Source: an uncultured Lachnospiraceae bacterium (lineage in GTDB: Bacteria > Bacillota > Clostridia > Lachnospirales > Lachnospiraceae). From it: 13,886 nucleotides of DNA. The notes under the pieces were generated by a model. It had not been told where the DNA came from and did no database searches. It saw only the letters and a list, made by a program, of their open reading frames with translations. The number at the start of each line of letters is the position of its first letter. Positions within the stretch are counted from its first letter, which is position 1. The translations under genes and the position numbers were made by a program. Location: assembly GCA_910584785.1 (NCBI GenBank), contig CAJUDX010000075.1, positions 1 through 13,886 on the forward strand, given 5' to 3'. This document shows positions 6,896 to 13,779 of the stretch, one piece after another.

Positions 6896-9571
6896 ATGAA
6901 AAAATTAGGTTCCATCTTACTCAGTATATGGAAGGGACTGTGTACCCTGTTGTTCAGCGCATTGGGGGTGGTGAGCTGGCTGTTAAAAGCGTTTTTGGCA
7001 GCTGTGACAGTTACGGTTCTGGCAGGTATATGCGTTGCGGTGGCTATTTTTATTAAAGTAAAGCCAGAGCTGGATCATTGCCGTGAGGTTGCGTACGATA
7101 AGCTGGCGACCATGGATCGTTCCGATTTCAGTATGCTGTCTGATACCGTGATTTATGATAAGGACGGCAAAAAAATCGGGATTATTAATGCTGGTCATTA
7201 TGATTATGTCGATATCAACCATATCAGCATGAATATTCAAAATGCCTACATTGCCCAGGAGGACAGACGTTTTAAGACACATACCGGCGTGGACTGGATT
7301 GCAACCTTCAGAGCTGGTCTTGCCCTGGTTAAGCACAGTGGGGAGATTACCCAGGGCGGCAGCACGATTACCCAGCAGGTGATTAAGAATACATATCTGA
7401 CCCAGGAGCGGACATTTACACGCAAGGTGGTGGAAATTCTTCTGGCGCCGGAGGTGGAGAAGAAATTTTCAAAAGCGGATATTATGGAATTTTATTGTAA
7501 TACCAACTTCTATGGTCATCAATGCTACGGTGTGCAGGCAGCCAGCCGTTATTATTTTGGTAAGACAGCAGATGATCTCGAACCGCACGAGGCAGCAGTC
7601 TTAGTGGGAATCAGCAACAGCCCGTCAGCGTATGACCCGGTTCGCCATCCTGAGACCTCAAAAGAAAAGCGCAATGATGTGTTAAAAAGCATGTATGAGG
7701 TAGGATTTTTAACCTTAAAGGAATACCAGGATTATTCGGATGAGCCGTTAACCATTGTTCAGGCGACTTCAGAGGGGACAGATGAGAGTTATCAGACTTC
7801 CTATGCTATTCACTGTGCTGCGCTGGAGTTGATGAAGATGGATGGTTTTGAATTTCAGTATATTTTTCAGGACAAGGCAGATTTGGATTCCTATTCTGAG
7901 CGCTATACGGATGCCTACAGCTTAAAAACAGACAGCATCCGTGCGGGCGGTTATCAGATTTATACATCGCTGGATACTAATCTGCAGGAACAGCTTCAGG
8001 AGTCCATTGACCTGGGACTTGCCTATTTTAAAGAACTTCAGGAGAATGGAAAATTTGCTCTACAGGGGGCAGGGGCGATTGTCGATAATCAGACAAACTA
8101 TGTGGTGGCTATCGTGGGAGGTCGTGGCACCGAGGATCAGTTTAACCGGGCCTATCTGAGCGCGCGTCAGCCGGGAAGCTGCATTAAACCCTTACTAGAC
8201 TATACGCCGGCCTTTGACACCGGAGAGTATTATCCCAGCCGTATCGTCAATGACTATAAGTGGGAGGATGGTCCGTCAAACAGCGGGGGTGGTTACCATG
8301 GGCCCGTTACAATCCGCGAGGCATTAAACCGCAGTTTAAATACGGTGGCCTGGCAGGTGCTTGAAGATATCGGTGTCAGCAATGGGATTACCTATCTTGG
8401 CGATATGGAATTTCATCGGTTGAGTTATGTGGATAATAATATTCCTTCCTTAAGTATCGGAGGATTTACCAATGGCGTGCGCGTGGTGGATATGGCGAAG
8501 GGATTCAGCACCCTGGCAAATTACGGTGTGTATAATGACCGGACTTGTATTGTAAAGATTCAGCATGAACATGACGGGGAACTGACAAAGAAGAGACAGC
8601 CGGTGACGAAGCAGGTTTATCTGGAGGATTCAGCTTTTATGATTACAGATATCTTAAAGGGAACGATGAATTCGCCATATGGAACCGGGCGGGGGCTTGG
8701 ACTTAGCGGCGGTATGCCCTGTGCGGGAAAGACCGGGACGACAAACAGCAGCAAAGATACCTGGTTCTGCGGTTATACCCGATATTATACAGCGGCGATT
8801 TGGGTGGGTTATGATATTCCGCGGGCGATGCCTGGTGTCTTTGGCGCCACCTATGCCGGAAGGATTTGGAAAAAGGTGATGGATCAAATCCACACAGGTT
8901 TGGAACCTTGGGACTGGGAGATTCCTGTTACTGTAGTGCGGCGAGCAGACCCGCAGAACGGTATCGTGGATTATTTCAGTACGACAGGAGAGCTCAGGGC
9001 AGCCCAGGCCGATCACGATCAGCAGCAGAAGCAGCTATTGGAGAATGTAACAGCATCTCTTGCCGAGTTTGAGGCAAAGACGATTACAACCGCAAAGGAT
9101 GGCTATTGGGTTCAGGAGACCTATAAGACGATGATTGGTCAGCTTAGTATGCTGGATGAAACGGAGGAGCGCAGAGAACTTCTTGAGCGGGTGGAGACTA
9201 AATACGAAACCTTCCAGCCCAAGCTTTCTTCTATGAGTAAGGAGATTCAGACCTACGCTAATCAGCAGGCAGCCCAGGCAGCTGCCAGACAGCAGGCGGC
9301 AGCCCAGGCAGCGATTCAGCAGCAGCAGGCAGCGGCGGCAGCAGCGGCGCTTCAACAGCAGCAGGCGGCTCAGGCAGCGGCAGCTCAGGCAGCAGCCCAG
9401 GCTCAGGCGGCAGCAGAACAGGCAGCGGCGGCAGCGGCGACTCTGCCGGAGACACAGCCTGAGACAAAACCGGATTATTCTGCCGGTCCTGGAGCTTTTC
9501 CTGATTTAATGGGTCCCTCTTCGAATAACGTGCATGTTATCCCGCAGGGCCCGGGAGGTGCAAATGAATGA
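6896..9571 (+). CDS. Class A penicillin-binding protein (bifunctional transglycosylase/transpeptidase)
   Basis: Polymerises lipid II into glycan strands and cross-links peptides at the outer face of the membrane. A short cytosolic start is followed by a membrane helix at about 30-54. The GT51 transglycosylase domain spans about 75-250, with catalytic E122 in QEDRRFKTHTG, GGSTITQQ at 154-161 and E198 in MEFYCN. The transpeptidase domain spans about 350-665, with active-site S428 in SCIK, SLN at 480-482 and KTGT at 612-615. All catalytic motifs are intact. Residues 789-848 are almost pure Ala and Gln, followed by a Pro/Gly-rich end. The ATG at 6896 follows AAAGGA (6882-6887) by 8 bases. It is preceded by its own promoter and overlaps the next gene by 4 bp. 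This is PBP1a/PonA-like, but Lachnospiraceae carry several paralogues, so no symbol is given. Confidence 0.95.
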   Translation: MKKLGSILLSIWKGLCTLLFSALGVVSWLLKAFLAAVTVTVLAGICVAVAIFIKVKPELDHCREVAYDKLATMDRSDFSMLSDTVIYDKDGKKIGIINAGHYDYVDINHISMNIQNAYIAQEDRRFKTHTGVDWIATFRAGLALVKHSGEITQGGSTITQQVIKNTYLTQERTFTRKVVEILLAPEVEKKFSKADIMEFYCNTNFYGHQCYGVQAASRYYFGKTADDLEPHEAAVLVGISNSPSAYDPVRHPETSKEKRNDVLKSMYEVGFLTLKEYQDYSDEPLTIVQATSEGTDESYQTSYAIHCAALELMKMDGFEFQYIFQDKADLDSYSERYTDAYSLKTDSIRAGGYQIYTSLDTNLQEQLQESIDLGLAYFKELQENGKFALQGAGAIVDNQTNYVVAIVGGRGTEDQFNRAYLSARQPGSCIKPLLDYTPAFDTGEYYPSRIVNDYKWEDGPSNSGGGYHGPVTIREALNRSLNTVAWQVLEDIGVSNGITYLGDMEFHRLSYVDNNIPSLSIGGFTNGVRVVDMAKGFSTLANYGVYNDRTCIVKIQHEHDGELTKKRQPVTKQVYLEDSAFMITDILKGTMNSPYGTGRGLGLSGGMPCAGKTGTTNSSKDTWFCGYTRYYTAAIWVGYDIPRAMPGVFGATYAGRIWKKVMDQIHTGLEPWDWEIPVTVVRRADPQNGIVDYFSTTGELRAAQADHDQQQKQLLENVTASLAEFEAKTITTAKDGYWVQETYKTMIGQLSMLDETEERRELLERVETKYETFQPKLSSMSKEIQTYANQQAAQAAARQQAAAQAAIQQQQAAAAAAALQQQQAAQAAAAQAAAQAQAAAEQAAAAAATLPETQPETKPDYSAGPGAFPDLMGPSSNNVHVIPQGPGGANE
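9260..9439 (+). repeat. Ala/Gln low-complexity coding repeat in the PBP tail
   Basis: About 180 bp built almost wholly from CAG, GCA, GCG, GCC and GCT codons, encoding PBP residues 789-848. Runs such as CAGCAGCAG and GCGGCAGC recur irregularly. The antisense strand is open over this stretch only because of the base bias. Confidence 0.9.
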
Positions 9572-10062
9572 GTGATTTAAGTGGTAATTACGGAACACAG
9601 CCAACCGTGTTGGACAGCGGCCTTCCCTATCCCAAGCCGATTGAGGAAGATCAAAAAAGCGAGGAAGAGAGTAAAAAAGAACGTTTAAAGAGGGCAGCTG
9701 GCTTTCATAAGGAAAAGGATAAGAAAACGGGGGAAGATAAAGCCAAGGATAAGAAAACTGGCGAGAAGAAGGAAAAAAAGAAAAAAGAAAAGTCAGAGCC
9801 TGGTGAAGAGGCCTATATCCGCCGTTCTTCAATTCAGAGCTGGTTTAATACCTTTATGATTATGAATATCCCGATTATCGGGTGGATTTATCTTTTGATC
9901 CTGGCGCTTAAAAAAAATTCTGACCAGAGGAAAGACTTTGCCAGGGCGTATCTGGTTTACAAACTGGTGTTCTTTTTGGTGGCCCTGGGAATATTAATTG
10001 TATTGATGTACAGCGGAATGGAAGTAATCGACCGGCTGCTGCGCTATATGAATATGCTGTAA
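9568..10062 (+). CDS. Small Lys/Glu-rich two-helix membrane protein, unknown function
   Basis: Not assigned to a named family. Residues 1-85 are hydrophilic and strongly charged, dense in Lys and Glu at 26-78, with DKKTGE repeated at 51-56 and 61-66. Two membrane helices follow at about 95-114 (FMIMNIPIIGWIYLLILAL) and 128-147, separated by a short polar loop containing KKNSDQRKDFARAY. No signal peptide or catalytic motif is visible; the charged region is probably cytosolic. The ATG overlaps the PBP stop as ATGA, and GGGAGG (9553-9558) lies 9 bases upstream, so it is translationally coupled to the PBP. A role as a partner or regulator of that PBP is inference from position only. It is the last gene before a strong terminator. 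Confidence 0.85.
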   Translation: MSDLSGNYGTQPTVLDSGLPYPKPIEEDQKSEEESKKERLKRAAGFHKEKDKKTGEDKAKDKKTGEKKEKKKKEKSEPGEEAYIRRSSIQSWFNTFMIMNIPIIGWIYLLILALKKNSDQRKDFARAYLVYKLVFFLVALGILIVLMYSGMEVIDRLLRYMNML

Positions 10063-10081
10063 GTTCGGTCAGCAAATGTTT

Positions 10082-10128
10082 GACTGAGGAAATAGAGGCA
10101 GTAGCCGATCGTTCCTCAGTCTTTTTTT
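10082..10128 (+). terminator. Strong rho-independent terminator of the PBP operon
   Basis: GACTGAGGAA (10082-10091) pairs perfectly with TTCCTCAGTC (10112-10121), followed at once by seven T residues (10122-10128). It begins 19 bp after the stop of the small membrane protein gene. Confidence 0.93.
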
Positions 10129-10130
10129 GC

Positions 10131-10346
10131 TTACTGTGAAAGTTCACTGCCGGTTAGGCAGTTTAAGTTCAGGTATTCCAAGTGCGCCCAGCAGATTTTC
10201 ATTTATGGTGGTATGACCGCTTGTGGGCGCATGAAGGTTTACTGTGAAAGTTCACTGCCGGTTAGGCAGTTTAAGTTCAGGTATTCCAAGTGCGCCCAGC
10301 AGATTTTCATTTATGGTGGTATGACCGCTTGTGGGCGCATGAAGGT
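10131..10346 (+). repeat. Two perfect tandem copies of a 108-bp structured repeat
   Basis: The units 10131-10238 and 10239-10346 are identical over 108 bases. Each has a first hairpin (ACTGCC/GGCAGT with a 5-base loop, 10146-10162 and 10254-10270) bracketed by direct AAGTTC hexamers. A second, wide stem pairs TGCGCCCA with TGGGCGCA across 33 bases (10183-10190 with 10224-10231; 10291-10298 with 10332-10339). No start codon with a binding site makes a credible gene. A diverged inverted partial copy lies at 1-55. The block starts two bases after the PBP terminator T-run. Confidence 0.95.
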
Positions 10347-10376
10347 TGATAGGTAATTGTGTCCTATAAAGCAAAA

Positions 10377-10465
10377 ACCTCCGGGGATGCACATTCCACG
10401 CCTAAGGAAAATGTCTGCTGACACAGACGTGCTCCGGCGCAGGAGTCCGATTCATCGGACATTTT
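10377..10465. other. Structured noncoding block upstream of the kinase gene
   Basis: Three adjacent hairpins are visible: ATGTCTG (10411-10417) with CAGACGT (10424-10430, one T-G pair); CTCC (10432-10435) with GGAG (10442-10445); and GTCCGA (10445-10450) with TCGGAC (10455-10460), followed by ATTTTGTTCTTT. AAAATGTC (10408-10415) can alternatively pair with GACATTTT (10458-10465), closing the whole block. It lies upstream of the kinase promoter, so it is not part of that transcript's leader. It could be a weak terminator, a small RNA or a dispersed repeat on either strand. Confidence 0.45.
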
Positions 10466-10522
10466 GTTCTTTCTATTTTCCATAAAATTTAGAATAGTTT
10501 TAGAAATTCCTCCTTATATTTG

Positions 10523-10531
10523 TGCTATAAT
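10523..10531 (+). promoter_or_regulatory. Extended -10 promoter for the two-component operon
   Basis: TGC followed by a perfect TATAAT (10526-10531) gives an extended -10. The region 17 bp upstream (GAAATT) is not a good -35. Transcription would start near 10538, about 64 nt before the kinase start. Confidence 0.5.
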
Positions 10532-10601
10532 TGTCTTAGTTTAGGGTGATATGCCTGTTGTAGGATGAATTATGGCGTTTTTTGACAGGGAGGCTGGAGG
10601 A

Positions 10602-12098
10602 ATGAAATTAAAGACACGTTTGGGAACTGCATTCCTGACCATAACGATTGCGCCTCTGGTGCTTATCTTTATCGCAGTAACCGGGCTGTCGGATTACCAG
10701 GCCCGTTCGTTTCGGAAAGCCTATGGGCTGAGCGAACAGATCGAACTGCTTTCTGGAAATTCCATGCAGATTTTTAATCGGTTGACTAAGGAAAGCCAGC
10801 AGCAGATCCGGGAGAAATTACAGTCCGATCCGGGGATGTTTGAAGATGTAACTTTTTTGGAGAAGGTGAATCAGCTGCTTTTAAAGCATTACGCTTTTTT
10901 GGTGGTACGAAAGGGTGAGGAACTGATTTTTGTGGGCGATCAGAATGAACTGGATAATTCCTGGCTTTATGAAATGCTGCCGGATTATTCTGCCCTGGAT
11001 GATAATATGGAAGGCGGGATTTATCTGGACGGGGATCGTCAGCATTTGATTAAGCAGATTGATTTTTTGTTTTCGGATGGAAGTCAGGGTACGGTTTTTA
11101 TTATTTCCCGCGTTGATGGTTTAGTACCGGAAGTTAAGTCCATGTTTATCGAAATGTTTGCGGCTGGTGTTTCGATTTTAGTGATTACCGGCGTCTTTAT
11201 GACCATGTGGATTTACCGTTCGATTTTAAAGCCGCTGGGCAAACTTCAGGAAGCAACCATGAAAATCCGCGACGGAAACCTGGATTTTACGCTTGAGGTT
11301 GAAAATGAAGATGAGATTGGCAAGCTTTGTCAGGACTTTGAAGAGATGAGGATTCGACTGAAGGAATCTCAGGAAGAAAAAGTGCAGTATGATAAGGAAA
11401 ATAAAGAACTGATCAGCAATATTGCCCATGATTTGAAGACACCGATTACGGCGATTAAGGGCTATGCTGAGGGAATTATGGACGGCGTGGCTTCTTCCCC
11501 GGAACGCCTGGACAAATATATCCGAACCATCTATAATAAAGCGAATGATATGGATCGTCTGATCGATGAGCTGACCTTTTATTCCAAAATTGATACAAAT
11601 AAGATTCCCTATACCTATTCTAAAATTAATGTTTCGCAGTATTTCAGGGACTGCATCGAAGAAGTCGGGTTGGAGATGGAGTCGAAGGGAATTGAACTGG
11701 GGTATTTTAATTATGTAGATGATGCGGTAATGATTATTGCCGACGCAGAGCAGATGAAGCGGGTGGTGAATAATATTATCGGCAATTCTGTGAAATACCT
11801 GGACAAAAAGAAGGGAATTATTAATATCCGCATTAAGGATGTGGGCGATTTTATTGAGGTGGAAATTGAGGACAATGGAAAGGGTATCGCAGCGAAGGAT
11901 TTGCCCAATATCTTTGAGCGCTTTTTCCGGGCGGATTCTTCCCGGAACTCAGCAAAGGGTGGGAGCGGCATCGGGCTTTCTATCGTAAAAAAGATTATCG
12001 AGGATCATGGAGGAAAAATCTGGGCGACCAGCAAGGAAGGAATTGGCACAGAAATTCATTTTGTCCTTAGAAAATATCAGGAGGTAGTACAGGAATGA
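10602..12098 (+). CDS. Membrane sensor histidine kinase
   Basis: Senses a signal outside the cell and phosphorylates the downstream regulator. Counting from the ATG at 10602 (498 residues): membrane helices at about 9-29 and 186-206 enclose an extracytoplasmic sensor region of about 155 residues with no domain I can name. A HAMP linker follows at about 207-260. The HisKA domain has the phospho-acceptor H276 in NIAHDLKTPI. The ATPase domain shows the N box (NNIIGNSVKY, 390-399), DNGKGIA at 424-430 and GGSGIGLS at 453-460. The 10602 start is preferred because AGGGAGG (10587-10593) lies 8 bases upstream and the protein then begins with a normal basic residue-rich membrane anchor; an in-frame ATG at 10572 would add ten residues with a weaker site. 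The stop overlaps the regulator start by 4 bp. The ligand is unknown. Confidence 0.95.
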   Translation: MKLKTRLGTAFLTITIAPLVLIFIAVTGLSDYQARSFRKAYGLSEQIELLSGNSMQIFNRLTKESQQQIREKLQSDPGMFEDVTFLEKVNQLLLKHYAFLVVRKGEELIFVGDQNELDNSWLYEMLPDYSALDDNMEGGIYLDGDRQHLIKQIDFLFSDGSQGTVFIISRVDGLVPEVKSMFIEMFAAGVSILVITGVFMTMWIYRSILKPLGKLQEATMKIRDGNLDFTLEVENEDEIGKLCQDFEEMRIRLKESQEEKVQYDKENKELISNIAHDLKTPITAIKGYAEGIMDGVASSPERLDKYIRTIYNKANDMDRLIDELTFYSKIDTNKIPYTYSKINVSQYFRDCIEEVGLEMESKGIELGYFNYVDDAVMIIADAEQMKRVVNNIIGNSVKYLDKKKGIINIRIKDVGDFIEVEIEDNGKGIAAKDLPNIFERFFRADSSRNSAKGGSGIGLSIVKKIIEDHGGKIWATSKEGIGTEIHFVLRKYQEVVQE

Positions 12099-12784
12099 GC
12101 AGAATACTCATTATTGAAGATGAAGAGACGATTGCCGAGTTGGAAAAGGATTATCTTGAACTGAGCGGGTTTGAAGTTGAAATTGAAAATGACGGGGCTG
12201 TGGGACTGGAGCGGTCGTTAAAGGAAGATTTTGACTTGTTTATCCTAGATTTAATGCTTCCGGGGACGGATGGGTTTGAAATCTGCCGCCGTATCCGTGA
12301 AGTGAAGAATACGCCGGTTTTGATGGTTTCAGCGAAAAAGGAAGATATTGATAAGATACGCGGGCTGGGACTGGGGGCAGACGATTATATTACCAAGCCG
12401 TTTAGTCCGAGTGAACTGGTAGCGCGGGTGAAGGCCCATCTGGCGAGATATGAACGGCTGATTGGCAGCGGACAGCCGGTGAATGATGTGATTGAGATCC
12501 GGGGACTGAAAATTGATAAGACGGCGCGCCGGGTTTGGATAAATGGGGAAGAGAAAAACTTTACAACGAAGGAATTTGACCTTCTAACTTTTCTGGCACA
12601 GAATCCCAATCATGTGTTTACGAAAGAAGAACTGTTTTCCAAGATTTGGGATATGGAATCGATAGGTGATATTGCTACGGTGACGGTGCATATTAAGAAG
12701 ATCCGGGAGAAGATAGAGTTTAATACGGCAAAGCCGCAGTATATCGAAACAATTTGGGGTGTAGGATACCGCTTTAAAGTATAA
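12095..12784 (+). CDS. OmpR/PhoB-family response regulator
   Basis: DNA-binding partner of the kinase just upstream. The receiver domain (1-118) has the acidic pair E8-D9, the phospho-acceptor D52 in ILDLMLPG, S79 and K101 in KPFSP. The C-terminal winged-helix domain (about 134-229) shows FTTKEFDLLTFLAQN, TKEELFSKIW, VTVHIKKIREKIE and the final WGVGYRF. Its 229 residues match the family. The start ATG overlaps the kinase stop (ATGA), with AGGAGG (12079-12084) 10 bases upstream. Kinase-before-regulator order is the less common arrangement for this family. Target genes cannot be read from the window; the lipoprotein gene that follows is a candidate by proximity only. Confidence 0.97.
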   Translation: MSRILIIEDEETIAELEKDYLELSGFEVEIENDGAVGLERSLKEDFDLFILDLMLPGTDGFEICRRIREVKNTPVLMVSAKKEDIDKIRGLGLGADDYITKPFSPSELVARVKAHLARYERLIGSGQPVNDVIEIRGLKIDKTARRVWINGEEKNFTTKEFDLLTFLAQNPNHVFTKEELFSKIWDMESIGDIATVTVHIKKIREKIEFNTAKPQYIETIWGVGYRFKV

Positions 12785-12801
12785 AAAAGGAAATTACTGG
12801 C

Positions 12802-12850
12802 AAACAGCAGCTGCCCGGCAGATATGAATTTTGCGGGCGCTGCTGTTTTT
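12802..12850 (+). terminator. Rho-independent terminator of the two-component operon
   Basis: AAACAGCAGC (12802-12811) pairs with GCTGCTGTTT (12839-12848), with further GCCCG/CGGGC pairing inside, and ends in five T residues (12846-12850). It starts 18 bp after the regulator stop. Confidence 0.9.
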
Positions 12851-12916
12851 AGTTCGTAAAAGGGCAAAAATAGCTGTTTTTCTTACAAAACTTCCTTAAA
12901 ATGCCAGGTGTCATTA

Positions 12917-12925
12917 TGCTATACT
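12917..12925 (+). promoter_or_regulatory. Extended -10 promoter for the lipoprotein gene
   Basis: TGC followed by TATACT (12920-12925) forms an extended -10. The best nearby -35-like hexamer, TTAAAA (12896-12901), is weak and 18 bp away. Transcription would start near 12932, about 46 nt before the gene. Confidence 0.5.
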
Positions 12926-12977
12926 TTAATTTATAATTTTTTTATTCAAAAGTTAGAAATGAACAGGGGGAAATACG

Positions 12978-13709
12978 ATGAAGATGAAAAAAATAATTGC
13001 CGCTGTTTTGGCCTCAGGGATGATTTTAAACAGTGTGGCCTGCGTCCCGGTAAAGGAATCTCTGCCGGAAGATACGATAGAAGCTTATGAGGTCGCCTAT
13101 AATGCCATGGATATTCAGGCAATGCTGGACTGCATAGATGAAAAGACAGTAAAATCGCTGACGGCCGGGATGGATGTGATGATGGGGTTGGTCGGGGCTA
13201 TAACCGAGGTGGATTTGGGAATCAGTGCTTCGGATTTACTTGATTTGGCTCCGCTGGTACAGGCTATGATGGGGGATTCTTTTGCTGCACAGATGGGGGA
13301 TATCCCACAGGTGGATTTTCAGGTTCAGGAAACCTATATTAAAGGAGATAGGGCCACGGTATATTTTTCGGAAGTAAACAGCAATGAAAATATGGTGATT
13401 AATATGGTCAAAAATGACGGCAAATGGTACATGACCCTGAGCACTATTATGATCACGAAGGATACGGCGGACCGTGTGATTATTGCCGGAGAAGAGAAAA
13501 AGAAAAGTAAAAGCAGATTTTCCAATGAAGAAAAGGACAGTATTTTTGAAGAACTCAGGAGGAGCCTGGATAAGGACGAGGATTGGGAAGATAAAGACAG
13601 CGAGGAAGATGAGGAGGAAAGAGATAAAGTCAGCGATGCTATTTCGCAGCTGTTGGGATCAGATAAACTGAAAGAGGCTCTTACGAATATTTTAGAAGAT
13701 GATGATTAA
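12978..13709 (+). CDS. Putative lipoprotein with NTF2-like domain and acidic tail
   Basis: Residues 1-22 form an export signal ending in SVAC with Cys22; the position three before Cys is Ser, not the usual Leu, so lipid attachment is probable but not certain. Residues about 30-165 look like a small NTF2/SnoaL-like (DUF4878-type) fold: an opening helix with ESLPEDTIEAYEVAYNAMDIQAMLDCID, a Met-rich helical middle, then strands with VQETYIKGDRATVYF and NDGKWYMTLSTIMI. That assignment is by pattern only. Residues about 173-243 are a charged tail rich in Lys, Glu and Asp, strongly acidic at 200-220. The ATG at 12978 follows AGGGGG (12964-12969) by 8 bases. It stands alone, with its own promoter after the upstream terminator; no clear terminator follows it. 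Confidence 0.82.
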   Translation: MKMKKIIAAVLASGMILNSVACVPVKESLPEDTIEAYEVAYNAMDIQAMLDCIDEKTVKSLTAGMDVMMGLVGAITEVDLGISASDLLDLAPLVQAMMGDSFAAQMGDIPQVDFQVQETYIKGDRATVYFSEVNSNENMVINMVKNDGKWYMTLSTIMITKDTADRVIIAGEEKKKSKSRFSNEEKDSIFEELRRSLDKDEDWEDKDSEEDEEERDKVSDAISQLLGSDKLKEALTNILEDDD

Positions 13710-13744
13710 GAATCAGCAGAGATGCAAAATTCTTCAAAAAATGC

Positions 13745-13773
13745 TTGCATAATCAGGAAATCTATGCTATGAT
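13745..13773 (+). promoter_or_regulatory. Strong promoter for the transcript leaving the window
   Basis: TTGCAT (13745-13750) and TATGAT (13768-13773) are spaced by 17 bp, and TGC precedes the -10 as an extended element. It is the best promoter in the window. Transcription would begin near 13780. Confidence 0.75.
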
Positions 13774-13779
13774 TTGAAA

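Noticed and set aside
9258..9467. Open antisense frames through the Ala/Gln tract
   Set aside because: They are a by-product of CAG/GCA codon bias, giving Leu/Pro-rich low-complexity translations without binding sites.
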